From UBA6168 sp964508135 (GTDB lineage: Bacteria > Bacteroidota > Bacteroidia > Chitinophagales > Saprospiraceae), in NCBI GenBank assembly GCA_964508135.1, contig CAZDSU010000005.1, forward strand, positions 62,001-126,000: a DNA stretch of 64,000 nucleotides, given 5' to 3'. This document shows positions 9,076 to 17,222 of this stretch, piece by piece. The notes below the pieces were generated by a model, which saw only the letters and a program-made list of their open reading frames with translations, was not told the DNA's origin and made no database searches. Made by a program: the position numbers and the translations under genes. Position 1 is the first letter of the stretch, and each line of letters begins with the position of its first letter.

Positions 9076-11178
9076 TTACATGCTGCCCGCCCTGGGTGAA
9101 CGCTGCTTTTTTTGGCGCTCTTTTTCGATTTGCTGACGCTCAATCTCCATTTTTTTCTGGATGTTTTCTTGCGACCGGCGGACATCCTGCATTGCTTTTT
9201 CACGGTTTAGTTCGATGGTCTTCCGAAGCTCTTCCGCTCTCAGTTGCTGGTCTTCGAGCATTCTCTCTTGGTCTGCCGACATGCGGGCAATTTCTGCGTT
9301 AAGCTTTGCCTGCCATTCATCAGAATTATGAAATTCCTCCATCTTGAGGGCATATTCTTTCATCAATTGTTGATTGAACTTGCCCGACTTCAGCTTTTCT
9401 TGCATTGCCCGAAGTTCTTCACCATCCCAGGCCATCGGTTCCAGCATATCGAAGGCTGAACCCTCTGAATTAAATAGTGAAAACCCAGCAATATTTGGTG
9501 TTTCAAAATGCATCCGGTCAACGTTGAAAGCATCAAACTGTCCTTCGTCCCAATTGAAACCACCCGGCACATCCTGCAAAATGATGGTCTTGTCGCCCTT
9601 TTTCATGCCAGCGATTTCTTGCCCGTTGACGATGATGCTGCCTTTTTTGCCATCTTCCACCTTGATTTCAACGGGGTCGCTGCCATCACCCGATTCGATG
9701 ATGAAGGTCGTGCCGTTGCGGTCTTTCTGGGTGATGATTTTGCGGGTACGGGAAGGCGGTGCTGGAGGTGCAGGTGGCGCAGGGTATCCGTCAAAAGATG
9801 GCGGTTCGGGCATCTCTGGCATTTCGGGAAACTCCGGCATCTCCGGCATTTCGGGCATTTCGGGTGGCTCCGGCATTTCGGGTGGCTCGGGCATATTCGC
9901 CAAAATCTCCCGCACCCGACCTTCATACTCAGCGTAGCGCTCCGCTGGGATTACTTTGCCGTCAATTTTCAAAAAGGTGATTTTGTCGTCCTTCATTTCC
10001 ACTTCAATGTTCTCCCTGTCGTCATTGTAGTGAAAATGTGCGTCTCGTGTGCCATCCGGGATGGTATCGGCGTCACCCAAATAGGTGTCTTCCATGGTAG
10101 GCGCGAAGGCATCACCAGTTGGCAATCCCTCAGAAACAACCTTGGTTATCAGGTTACCAAACGGGGTGTTGGCTTGCACGGACAGTAGCACGACGGCCAC
10201 GGTCAGCAGCAGGGTGGCTGAAAGTTTCTCCATAACATTAGATTTATTTTGTGAAGGTTGTAGAATACGTTGGATGCGGAGTAGCAGTTGGTTTTTGTTT
10301 TTGGAAAAAGGCATGGCCAGCGCTGGGACAGCGAGCTGCATCTCTTGCAAACTGACGAGCGCCTTGGCGTAGGCAAGCGAATTGCCGCAGAGCTGCACGG
10401 CGATGTCGTCGCAGCAGTTTTCCCGCTCGGTGCGCACGTTGGCGGAAATCCACCAGACGGCGGGGTTGAAGTAAAACAGGATTTCGACGCAGGATTGCAG
10501 CAGGTTGAGCAAGTAGTCGTGCCGAGCGATGTGCGCCAGCTCGTGCGCCAAGATGGCCTCCACTTGCTGCGGTGCCAGGTTGTTCACCGCCCCCATCGGC
10601 AGCAGAATGACGGGCTTCAGCCAACCAACCACCATCGGGGCCTGTGCCAGCGCCGACTCCAACAGCCGCACGGACCGGGCTATGCGAAGCTCGCTGGAAA
10701 GTAGTCCGATTTTTTCCTGCCAAAATTTTGGAAGCGGAGCGGTCAAGCGGGTTTTTAGGCGTTGGATATACAGCAGCCCGCCCAACATTTTTAGCATGAA
10801 AAACACGAGGCCAAGCGCCCAAACGGTGACGATGAGTGGCATGTGTTGGCTGAAATATGCATCAAAAAAACTGGCCTCCCTCACAGCGGAAAAATCTTCG
10901 GCCACCGCGTCGCCCAGCATTATTTCTTCCGAAATGAATGGAACATATCCGCCGCTTTTTTGGAGGTAGTAAAAAAAAGTGCCAACGGCCAGCAATAGCA
11001 TGGTGACCAGTGCCATGTTCCCAGCGATGTACCGCTTTCGGGCGTCCGTTTTTTGCCAAGCAAGCAGATAGGCGGCCAGCAACAGCGCGACGGCAAATGC
11101 TTGCCAGAAGGAATGGATGACCGTCCAGCCGATGGCATGGAGGGTTTCTGTGGGAAGAAACTGGTTGATGAATTCCAT
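9076..11178 (-). CDS. M56 family metallopeptidase, BlaR1/MecR1-like sensor
   Basis: A 700-aa membrane protease that pairs with the BlaI-type repressor encoded just upstream. The N-terminal membrane domain has several helices (about 17-40, 52-72, 113-135) and the gluzincin site HELAH at 212-216. The third-ligand region RERENCCDD lies near 250-258 and a further helix at about 312-335. The part after the membrane is not a penicillin-binding domain. It has a Pro/Glu/Met repeat tract (repeated PEMPE units, about 430-462) followed by a beta-rich segment and a long charged helix (EKAMQDVRRSQENIQKKMEIE). Family knowledge: such proteases cleave or trigger loss of a BlaI-like repressor in response to an envelope signal. 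The signal here is unknown and no beta-lactamase gene is nearby. The two genes are 51 bases apart in one operon. Confidence 0.9.
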   Translation of the reverse strand: MEFINQFLPTETLHAIGWTVIHSFWQAFAVALLLAAYLLAWQKTDARKRYIAGNMALVTMLLLAVGTFFYYLQKSGGYVPFISEEIMLGDAVAEDFSAVREASFFDAYFSQHMPLIVTVWALGLVFFMLKMLGGLLYIQRLKTRLTAPLPKFWQEKIGLLSSELRIARSVRLLESALAQAPMVVGWLKPVILLPMGAVNNLAPQQVEAILAHELAHIARHDYLLNLLQSCVEILFYFNPAVWWISANVRTERENCCDDIAVQLCGNSLAYAKALVSLQEMQLAVPALAMPFSKNKNQLLLRIQRILQPSQNKSNVMEKLSATLLLTVAVVLLSVQANTPFGNLITKVVSEGLPTGDAFAPTMEDTYLGDADTIPDGTRDAHFHYNDDRENIEVEMKDDKITFLKIDGKVIPAERYAEYEGRVREILANMPEPPEMPEPPEMPEMPEMPEFPEMPEMPEPPSFDGYPAPPAPPAPPSRTRKIITQKDRNGTTFIIESGDGSDPVEIKVEDGKKGSIIVNGQEIAGMKKGDKTIILQDVPGGFNWDEGQFDAFNVDRMHFETPNIAGFSLFNSEGSAFDMLEPMAWDGEELRAMQEKLKSGKFNQQLMKEYALKMEEFHNSDEWQAKLNAEIARMSADQERMLEDQQLRAEELRKTIELNREKAMQDVRRSQENIQKKMEIERQQIEKERQKKQRSPRAGSM

Positions 11179-11229
11179 TTTTGAAAAATTGAAGGTGCTT
11201 GAAATTGTTGACCGGTGGTTATCAACAAG

Positions 11230-11616
11230 TTATGATTCGTTTTCCATTTTCTCGATGAGTGCCTTGATTTGGTCGAGTTCGTCCTTGGAGGCTTTATGGT
11301 TGCCCAATGCCTGCATGACGAGGTCCATCGCCGAGCCGCTGAAGACGTTGTTCACGAAAGAGCCGAGGAGGTTCCGTTGGGTGGCATCCCGCTCGATGGC
11401 TGCTTCGTAGATATGGCTGCGGGCATCGGTATTGCGCACCACCAAGCTCTTTTCATGCATGATTTGCAGGAGCTTCAGGGTTGTGGTGTAGCCAACATCC
11501 CTTCGTTCGCCCAGTTGGTCGTTGACGAAGCGGACGGAGCTGGGGCCGTTTTCCCAAAGCACTTGAAGGATTTCCAGCTCGGAGTCGGTGGGTTTTGGAA
11601 GTATTTTGTCTGACAT
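11230..11616 (-). CDS. BlaI/MecI/CopY family transcriptional repressor
   Basis: A 128-aa winged-helix repressor. The motif PTDSELEILQVLWENGPSSV starts the DNA-binding domain, and the recognition region has VGYTTTLKLLQIMHEKSLV, the signature of the BlaI/MecI family. A C-terminal helical dimerisation region follows (NVFSGSAMDLVMQALG). It is first in an operon with the M56 protease and is divergent from msrA. Three TACGA-N6-TCGTA dyads in the divergent region are the likely binding sites, so it probably represses its own operon and perhaps also msrAB. Family members are inactivated by cleavage triggered through the M56 partner. Confidence 0.95.
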   Translation of the reverse strand: MSDKILPKPTDSELEILQVLWENGPSSVRFVNDQLGERRDVGYTTTLKLLQIMHEKSLVVRNTDARSHIYEAAIERDATQRNLLGSFVNNVFSGSAMDLVMQALGNHKASKDELDQIKALIEKMENES

Positions 11617-11658
11617 TTTTTTGTGTTTGAAGGACAGTAAAAATCGGTGATAGATTGC

Positions 11659-11731
11659 TACGACAGATTTCGTACTGCAATTTTATACGAACATATTCGT
11701 AAGTCAAAATTTTTCTACGATTATTTTCGTA
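11659..11731. promoter_or_regulatory. Triple operator for the BlaI-type repressor
   Basis: Three 16-bp dyads of the same form TACGA-N6-TCGTA lie at 11659-11674, 11686-11701 and 11716-11731, spaced 27 and 30 bases start to start. They differ in the central six bases, so the half-sites and not the centre are conserved. On the minus strand the middle dyad lies between a TTTTG (11706-11710) and a TATAAAAT (11679-11686) that could form the blaI promoter, as expected for an autoregulated repressor. Assignment to this repressor is inference from position and symmetry. Confidence 0.75.
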
Positions 11732-11813
11732 GAAAAATAAAAATCCCCTTTAACCAACCGATTTTGCAGAAATAATGTCCACCTTTAACGGTGTTTTAAG
11801 CCTTGAAGGCTGG

Positions 11814-11821
11814 TAGTTTTG
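11814..11821 (+). promoter_or_regulatory. Probable msrA promoter -7 element (TAGTTTTG)
   Basis: TAGTTTTG matches TAnnTTTG exactly and lies 47 bases before the msrA ATG. A TTTT stretch at 11794-11797 is a weak -33 candidate. The triple operator is about 80 bases upstream. Confidence 0.5.
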
Positions 11822-11868
11822 CAACAGTCTGGCGCATCGGCTGTTATTCGTTTACTAAAAATTCAACG

Positions 11869-12519
11869 ATGAAAATCTTAATAATTCCAGCAATCATCTT
11901 GGGTGTCGTGCTTGGTTCCTGTGCGCAGACGAAGCAAAAACCAGCGGCTGCCAATTCCAGTGAAACAAAGCAAACCATGCAAAACAGCAATTTGTCCACG
12001 GCCACCTTCGGGAACGGCTGCTTCTGGTGTACGGAGGCCATTTTTCAACAATTGAAGGGCGTTGAATCTGTAGCTTCCGGCTATTCTGGCGGCAACGTCA
12101 ACAATCCATCGTACCGGGAAGTGTGCGATGGCACAACCGGCCATGCGGAGGCTCTCCAAGTGCAGTTCGACCCAGCAGTCATTTCGTATGAAAAACTGCT
12201 CCAGGTGTTCTTCACCACCCACGACCCAACCACCCTCAACCGGCAGGGCGCCGACGTGGGCACCCAGTACCGTTCCGTCATTTTTTACCATGACGAAGCG
12301 CAGCGTACGACTGCGGAGCAAGTGAAAAAGGACTTTGCCCCAACGATTTGGGACGACCCCATCGTGACGGAAATCACGGCCTTCTCCAAGTTCTTCAAGG
12401 CAGAGGATTACCACCAAAACTATTTCAACGACAACCCAGGGCAGGGCTACTGCCGCATCGTCATTAACCCGAAAGTGCAAAAATTCAGAAAGAAATTTGC
12501 CGATTTGTTGAAAGAGTAA
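11869..12519 (+). CDS. msrA: Peptide-methionine (S)-S-oxide reductase, lipoprotein
   Basis: A 216-aa MsrA that reduces the S-epimer of methionine sulfoxide in oxidised proteins. The catalytic motif is GNGCFWC with Cys51, followed by the family blocks SGYSGG, GHAEAL, FFTTHDPTTLNRQGADVGTQYRS and YHQNYF. The N-terminus MKILIIPAIILGVVLGSCAQ is a lipoprotein signal with Cys18, so this copy acts on envelope proteins. I placed the start at this signal peptide and not at the in-frame ATG at 11803, which would add 22 residues before it and overlap the promoter. It is followed after 19 bases by msrB, and is divergent from the blaI operon, which suggests an envelope-stress response. Confidence 0.96.
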   Translation: MKILIIPAIILGVVLGSCAQTKQKPAAANSSETKQTMQNSNLSTATFGNGCFWCTEAIFQQLKGVESVASGYSGGNVNNPSYREVCDGTTGHAEALQVQFDPAVISYEKLLQVFFTTHDPTTLNRQGADVGTQYRSVIFYHDEAQRTTAEQVKKDFAPTIWDDPIVTEITAFSKFFKAEDYHQNYFNDNPGQGYCRIVINPKVQKFRKKFADLLKE

Positions 12520-12538
12520 ACTTGAAAACTGACCGAAA

Positions 12539-12916
12539 ATGCAAGGGAATTCAAAAGAAAATTGGAACCTACTGACGCCGCAAGAGGAACACGTGATTGC
12601 CAACAAGGGAACTGAGTACCCCTTCACGGGCGAGTACGACAAGCTTTTTGTGGCTGGCACGTACATCTGTCGCCGCTGCGAAGCGCCGTTGTACCGCTCT
12701 GAGGATAAGTTCAATTCTGGCTGTGGATGGCCTGCCTTCGATGACGAAATTACCGGGGCTGTTCGCCATGTACGTGACGCAGATGGGAGCAGGGTGGAGA
12801 TTCTTTGTGCCAATTGCGGCGGCCACCTTGGCCATGTTTTCGAGGGCGAACGCCTAACCAAAAAGAACACTCGGCATTGTGTGAACTCGCTTTCGATGCG
12901 GTTTATTCCGTCCTGA
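12539..12916 (+). CDS. msrB: Peptide-methionine (R)-S-oxide reductase
   Basis: A 125-aa MsrB, the usual single-domain length, which reduces the R-epimer of methionine sulfoxide. Two zinc-binding CxxC pairs are visible (CRRC and CANC). So are the FNSGCGWPAF block, the GGHLGHVF motif and the catalytic Cys in RHCVNS. There is no signal peptide, so this protein is probably cytoplasmic, in contrast to the lipoprotein MsrA before it. The pair is likely one transcript, ended by a strong hairpin at 12934-12974. Confidence 0.97.
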   Translation: MQGNSKENWNLLTPQEEHVIANKGTEYPFTGEYDKLFVAGTYICRRCEAPLYRSEDKFNSGCGWPAFDDEITGAVRHVRDADGSRVEILCANCGGHLGHVFEGERLTKKNTRHCVNSLSMRFIPS

Positions 12917-12933
12917 GATTTCCTTTTTTATGC

Positions 12934-12974
12934 AATAAAAGCGCAATCCGTCCCGAACGGGTTGCGCTTTTATT
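12934..12974. terminator. Strong hairpin terminator after msrB
   Basis: AATAAAAGCGCAA (12934-12946) pairs with TTGCGCTTTTATT (12962-12974); an inner CCG/CGG extends the stem. The A- and T-rich outer stem can work in either direction; here it closes the msrAB unit. Confidence 0.8.
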
Positions 12975-13055
12975 GTTACCTTCGAGCCATACGCCAAGTC
13001 TGCATAATTGGCTTGACGGAGAGAACTTATTTTTTTACCATCAAAAACTTACGTC

Positions 13056-13259
13056 ATGGCAATAATGAAAGTCATCGAAATCTTGTCGGAATCCGACAAA
13101 AACTGGGAGGATGCCACCCGCAAGGGTATCGCAAAAGCTTCCCAATCACTCAAAGGCATCCGCTCTGCTTGGGTGCAGGACCAAAGCGTGACCGTGAACG
13201 ACAGCGGTGAGGTTGATAAATACAGGGTGAGCTTGAAGGTGTCCTTTGAGGTGATATAA
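13056..13259 (+). CDS. Dodecin family flavin-binding protein
   Basis: A 67-aa protein with the complete dodecin pattern: KVIEILSESDKNWEDATRKG, an internal helix, the loop IRSAWVQDQSV and the terminal strand DKYRVSLKVSFEV. Dodecins form hollow dodecamers that store or buffer flavins. A possible promoter lies upstream: TTG at 13008-13010 and TATTTTTT at 13028-13035, 17 bases apart. It is a single gene between two hairpins and appears to be its own transcription unit. Confidence 0.93.
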   Translation: MAIMKVIEILSESDKNWEDATRKGIAKASQSLKGIRSAWVQDQSVTVNDSGEVDKYRVSLKVSFEVI

Positions 13260-13274
13260 CTCAACGTCTCAACG

Positions 13275-13310
13275 ACCCCCCCCTTGGGACACATGTTTCA
13301 TGGGGGGTTT
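13275..13310 (+). terminator. Hairpin after dodecin gene
   Basis: ACCCCCCC near 13275-13283 can pair with GGGGGGTTT at 13302-13310, followed by CCTATTTTTA. A moderate rho-independent terminator candidate. Confidence 0.5.
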
Positions 13311-13342
13311 CCTATTTTTACGCCACTGATTATCAAAAGATT

Positions 13343-13906
13343 ATGGAACAAAATCCAAGTTTCGAACCAAAGCCAGTGACTGCTTCGCAAACGGTCATGA
13401 CAGAGTTGATGATTCCGGCTTACGCCAATTTCGGGGGTAAAATCCACGGAGGCATCTTGCTGTCCCTGATGGACAAGGCAGCCTATGCTTGCGCTGCAAA
13501 ACATGCTGGCGGATATTGCGTGACGGTCTCGGTCGAAAACGTGGACTTTAAAGAGCCTGTATCAGTGGGCGAGCTGGTGTCCATCCATGCCTCCGTGAAC
13601 TATGTTGGCCGCACTTCGATGGTAATCGGCATGAGGGTGACGGCGGAGAATGTGGAAACCGGGCTGGTAAAGCACACCAATACCTCCTATTTTACGATGG
13701 TGGCAAAGGATAAAAACGGCCACCCTACCCCCGTTCCGCCCCTACTTTTGAAATCAAAGGAAGATGCACGGCGTTTTTTGGAGGCCAAGAAAAGAAGTGA
13801 ACTGAAAACACAGTTCAAAGATGAATTCGACAATGAAAAAAGCAGGTTGAAAGTGGATTCCGAACTCCCCCTCCTTGCCACCGAACGCTGCGTGATTGCT
13901 TTTTGA
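13343..13906 (+). CDS. Hot-dog acyl-CoA thioesterase
   Basis: A 187-aa single hot-dog protein of the YciA/BACH type. The segment ANFGGKIHGGILLSLMDKAAYACAAKH carries the usual active-site region (N, GG and D positions). VENVDFKEPVSVGELV and HTNTSYFTMVAKD are conserved strands. It should hydrolyse acyl-CoA to free acid and CoA; chain-length preference is not visible. The tail after residue 130 is charged and helical. The next gene follows after 12 bases, so the two are probably co-transcribed. Confidence 0.92.
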   Translation: MEQNPSFEPKPVTASQTVMTELMIPAYANFGGKIHGGILLSLMDKAAYACAAKHAGGYCVTVSVENVDFKEPVSVGELVSIHASVNYVGRTSMVIGMRVTAENVETGLVKHTNTSYFTMVAKDKNGHPTPVPPLLLKSKEDARRFLEAKKRSELKTQFKDEFDNEKSRLKVDSELPLLATERCVIAF

Positions 13907-13918
13907 AAAACAACCCTG

Positions 13919-14512
13919 ATGATATACGAATTCAATGGTTTTAGGCCCGTGATACACGAGACATCGTTTGTACACCCACAGGCGACAGTGACTGGTAATG
14001 TCATCATTGGCCAGCATGTTTATATCGGCCCCGGTGCTGCTATCCGTGGCGATTGGGGTGAAATCATTATTGAGGACGGCTGCAACGTGCAGGAAAACTG
14101 TACGATCCACATGTTTCCTGGTGTCACTGTCCGACTGATGGCGGGAGCGCATATTGGTCATGGGGCGGTCATCCACGGGGCGGTAATCGGTTGCAACTCG
14201 ATGATAGGCATGAACGCCGTCATCATGGACAACGTGGAAATCGGGGAGGAGTGCATCATTGGGGCGCTGTGTTTCGTGCCTGCGGAAACTAAGATAGCCA
14301 GGCGGAGCTTGGTAGTTGGCAATCCCGGCAAGGTAATTCGAGAAGTCAGCAATGAAATGATTGGATGGAAGACGAAGGGAACGGAACTTTACCAAGAACT
14401 GCCGAAAGAACTATTTGAAACTTTGCGGCCATGTGAACCGCTACGCGAAGTGCCGAACGACAGGCCTGTGCAGATACCGGTCTTCAAAACTTGGAAGGAA
14501 ACAGGGAAATAG
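13919..14512 (+). CDS. Gamma-carbonic-anhydrase-like / PaaY-family hexapeptide protein
   Basis: A 197-aa left-handed beta-helix protein with repeated hexapeptides (VHPQATVTGNVIIGQHVYIG, GAAIRGDWGEIIIEDG). The three metal-ligand positions of the gamma-carbonic anhydrase group appear as His in NCTIHMF and AHIGHGAVIHGA. It resembles PaaY/CaiE, which act as thioesterases or carbonic anhydrases. The C-terminal extension after VVGNPGKVIREV is about 55 residues. Coupling with the upstream thioesterase gene supports a role in CoA-ester clearance, but this is inference. Confidence 0.88.
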   Translation: MIYEFNGFRPVIHETSFVHPQATVTGNVIIGQHVYIGPGAAIRGDWGEIIIEDGCNVQENCTIHMFPGVTVRLMAGAHIGHGAVIHGAVIGCNSMIGMNAVIMDNVEIGEECIIGALCFVPAETKIARRSLVVGNPGKVIREVSNEMIGWKTKGTELYQELPKELFETLRPCEPLREVPNDRPVQIPVFKTWKETGK

Positions 14513-14526
14513 GACAGCCTGAAAAC

Positions 14527-14564
14527 AAAAAAGGTTCATCACAATGCTGCGATGAACCTTTTTT
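14527..14564. terminator. Bidirectional terminator between convergent units
   Basis: AAAAAAGGTTCATC (14527-14540) and GATGAACCTTTTTT (14551-14564) form a perfect 14-bp stem with a 10-base loop. The A and T ends give a U-tract in both directions, suiting the convergent paaY-like gene and gldN. Confidence 0.9.
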
Positions 14565-14584
14565 CATGAGATAAACCCATGTTA

Positions 14585-15454
14585 TCAATATGACCAAAGG
14601 TCATGCTCGAAGTTGAAGATTTCCTGTTTGATCTTATCAGCCTCAAGCAGGAGGTCAATCCCCGTCAGGTAATCCTGAATACGACGGTCACGAACGTTAG
14701 ACTCTTTGTAGATGTAGCTTGAGAAAAACCGCATTTCCATCAAATCCTCCCAAGTGATTGGGCTGGCATCATTGCCAACGTTGAATACTCGCTCTCTTGA
14801 AAGAATTTCACGAGCTTCTGGGTAGTAAACCCAAAACATCGGTTTTTCGTACAAAAAGTTACCGTTTTCATCAGTCTTGTCAATCAGTGGCGCTATACCA
14901 AGAATGCGGACTTGAAGGGTAGAGGTTTCTTCATCGAAGAACCAGACCTCTTTTAGACGAAAACGCTTGACGTCTTCTGGGTTGATATCGTTCCTGACGA
15001 CCTGAAGTTGCTCTTCGTAAGTCTCGGGATCAAAAGTGATTACCGTATCAATGGTAGCACCCATTGATGCTACCTCATCCGGTGTTAATTTTGAGGAAAA
15101 TTTATCATCCTCGGTACTATAAACAGTTATTTCACCGCCTGTAGCTGCATCCATGAGAATGGAAAAGAACGGCCTTTCTGGATAAGCAAAAGGCAAGTTC
15201 ATTTTTTCACGAATGTCAACAACCCGCCAGATACGCTTTTCCCAGAAAATATCAGCTTCACGAACGTGATCGTAAGGAAGAAGACGTTTATCGGTGGTAA
15301 GCCTTTTATCAACGATGTCGTCCAAAGGGCGACCTTCATTGGGATCACTGGACTCGGTCAAAATATTTTCTGGTTGCTGGGCAAAAGAGCTGTTGCAAAG
15401 CATCAGCAACGAGACTAAACTGAACAGTTTCAATGCGAACTTCATGTTTCTCAA
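14585..15454 (-). CDS. gldN: Gliding motility / type IX secretion protein GldN (PorN)
   Basis: A 289-aa periplasmic protein with an N-terminal signal peptide (core LFSLVSLLMLCNSSFAQ). Family marks include DIFWEKRIWRVVDIREKMN, LKEVWFFDEETSTLQVRILGIAPL and FWVYYPEAR. GldN forms the periplasmic ring of the T9SS with GldK. It is last in the gldKLMN order, 78 bases after gldM, and ends at a bidirectional terminator. The start may be the Met at 15454 or the one three codons later. Confidence 0.95.
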   Translation of the reverse strand: MRNMKFALKLFSLVSLLMLCNSSFAQQPENILTESSDPNEGRPLDDIVDKRLTTDKRLLPYDHVREADIFWEKRIWRVVDIREKMNLPFAYPERPFFSILMDAATGGEITVYSTEDDKFSSKLTPDEVASMGATIDTVITFDPETYEEQLQVVRNDINPEDVKRFRLKEVWFFDEETSTLQVRILGIAPLIDKTDENGNFLYEKPMFWVYYPEAREILSRERVFNVGNDASPITWEDLMEMRFFSSYIYKESNVRDRRIQDYLTGIDLLLEADKIKQEIFNFEHDLWSY

Positions 15455-15532
15455 AAGTTTTCAAAATGAAAAAATACTAACTACCGGGTATTAACTCAGA
15501 CAGCCCAGCAGTTAGTATTTTATGCTCAAATT

Positions 15533-17158
15533 TTATTTAATCCTAAATACCATCGAGTTGATTTTGCGACCAGCGGCATCACCAGGGCATCTTGCTTTTA
15601 CTTCTTGAAAATAGAAAGTATCCCCCGGTTTGGCTGATGATACAAGGTTTGAAGCTTTACCGTTGAAGGAACCTCCCGAGTTTGAAGTCTCGACTGGATC
15701 TTCACGTTTCGCAACCTTTACAAGGTTAAAGCCTTGAATTTCGCAGCGGGCTTCAAAGTCAAAATTTTCCAACCAAGCTATCAAGCCTTTTTGAACCTTG
15801 AATTCACCGTTACCCATTTCACCATCTTGCTTGTTGCCAAGTTTTGCGACAGGGTCGGGAATACGTTTAACCCGGAACTGCTTGCTGGCTTTCATGTCTT
15901 TGGCGCTCACTGATATTTTGCAATCATCTGTTGGGGATGTAACTTTTACAGTCCAAGTATTGCTACCTGTTTTTGATAATTGGCCCCCACCGCCAGAAAT
16001 GCCTACTTGAAGGTCGTTACTAGAAACACCAGCCGCTGAAATGGAAATCGGATTATCAACACCAATGTAGAAAACGTTCATCTTGTCGGCAGAAATAGCC
16101 ACAGAACGCTGGCCTACTTCGTAAGTAAAAGTTGAACTCCCTTTGGATACCTCACCAGTAAGTGGGTTGCGCACTTGGGCATCCAATTTAAGGGTCTTTT
16201 CTCCCAAGCCGGATGTTGCTGCTGTGTACTTTGCTTTACCGTCATTGCCTACTGTAAGCTTACTTCCGTTGACAAAGATTCCTATGTCAGACGGATTGAT
16301 TTGAGAACTGTAGGTACCCACAGAAATTTCAGCTTCAAAAGGTTCCCCTGCAATAAGGTAGGATTTCTTTGCCGAGACCACTGGAAAGAATGCATCGAAC
16401 TCAATTACGCGGCCACCTGCAAGCTCGGCCATGCTATTGACCAAGGATGCTTCAGAACTTTTAGCATCAGCCTGCATCTGACTCAACAGCGGAAGCACCG
16501 CTGCAACGGGCATTTGACGAAACTTAAATTCTTCCCAGCTTTTCTTTTTGCTTTTCTTCCAGGTATCCTCATCAATCTTGAGAGGTAGGTTGTTGGCAAT
16601 GTTTTGAATCCTGCTATCTATTTCTTCTTTCTTCAGGCCAAAAGTCTGACCATTTTCCGTGAGCAGTTTGGTATAGGCATCCACCATTTTCTGCTTCACC
16701 TCAACCAATTTTGTTTTAAGTTCTGCTCCTTTCTTCTCGTCAACAAGCATCCTCGTAGTGATGTCTTTGTTCTTAATACCTTTCGGAACCTTTTTGCCGT
16801 ATTCTTCTTTAAAATCGCCTTCGTCAACTTTTTTGTTGGCGTTGCCAGATGCATCTAGAACTTCATCTCTGAGCTTGTCAACATAAGCATTGAAATTAAC
16901 AACTTCGTTCCGGATTTCATCAACAGCAGGGCCAATTGCCCGATACTTTGCTTTTGATTCATCATCTAAAAGGGCCTTCAAGCCTTTTACCGTTTGGTCG
17001 AGTTGTGAGTTCACAGTGGAAGCGCTGGCCTGGTTTCCTTCATCCAATGTAATGAAGGCATTCATTACTTCAGCGGAAACGTTCAATGCGAGCAGCGCCG
17101 TAAGAACCAAGTACATCAGGTTAATCATGAGCTGCCGCGGCTCCTTTGGAATGGACAT
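15533..17158 (-). CDS. gldM: Type IX secretion motor protein GldM (PorM)
   Basis: A 541-aa protein with one N-terminal membrane helix (LMINLMYLVLTALLALNV) and a long periplasmic part made of coiled and beta-sandwich domains. The conserved start MSIPKEPRQLMINLMYLVLTA and SRIQNIANNLPLKID fit the family. GldM with GldL forms the proton-driven motor that spans the periplasm and contacts the GldK/N ring. It lies 64 bases after gldL. Length and domain order are typical. Confidence 0.96.
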   Translation of the reverse strand: MSIPKEPRQLMINLMYLVLTALLALNVSAEVMNAFITLDEGNQASASTVNSQLDQTVKGLKALLDDESKAKYRAIGPAVDEIRNEVVNFNAYVDKLRDEVLDASGNANKKVDEGDFKEEYGKKVPKGIKNKDITTRMLVDEKKGAELKTKLVEVKQKMVDAYTKLLTENGQTFGLKKEEIDSRIQNIANNLPLKIDEDTWKKSKKKSWEEFKFRQMPVAAVLPLLSQMQADAKSSEASLVNSMAELAGGRVIEFDAFFPVVSAKKSYLIAGEPFEAEISVGTYSSQINPSDIGIFVNGSKLTVGNDGKAKYTAATSGLGEKTLKLDAQVRNPLTGEVSKGSSTFTYEVGQRSVAISADKMNVFYIGVDNPISISAAGVSSNDLQVGISGGGGQLSKTGSNTWTVKVTSPTDDCKISVSAKDMKASKQFRVKRIPDPVAKLGNKQDGEMGNGEFKVQKGLIAWLENFDFEARCEIQGFNLVKVAKREDPVETSNSGGSFNGKASNLVSSAKPGDTFYFQEVKARCPGDAAGRKINSMVFRIK

Positions 17159-17222
17159 TTGCTTTTATTTTTTCGTTAAACAATTAATTATTCAATTTGG
17201 CACATTTACCAGTCAGCTATCG

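Noticed and set aside
9076..11616. Beta-lactam resistance operon
   Set aside because: The M56 protein lacks a penicillin-binding sensor domain and there is no beta-lactamase gene nearby; only the sensor/repressor logic is shared.
11878..12870. 330-aa minus-strand frame across msrA and msrB
   Set aside because: Both Msr genes are intact on the plus strand and the frame would cross two genes and their junction.
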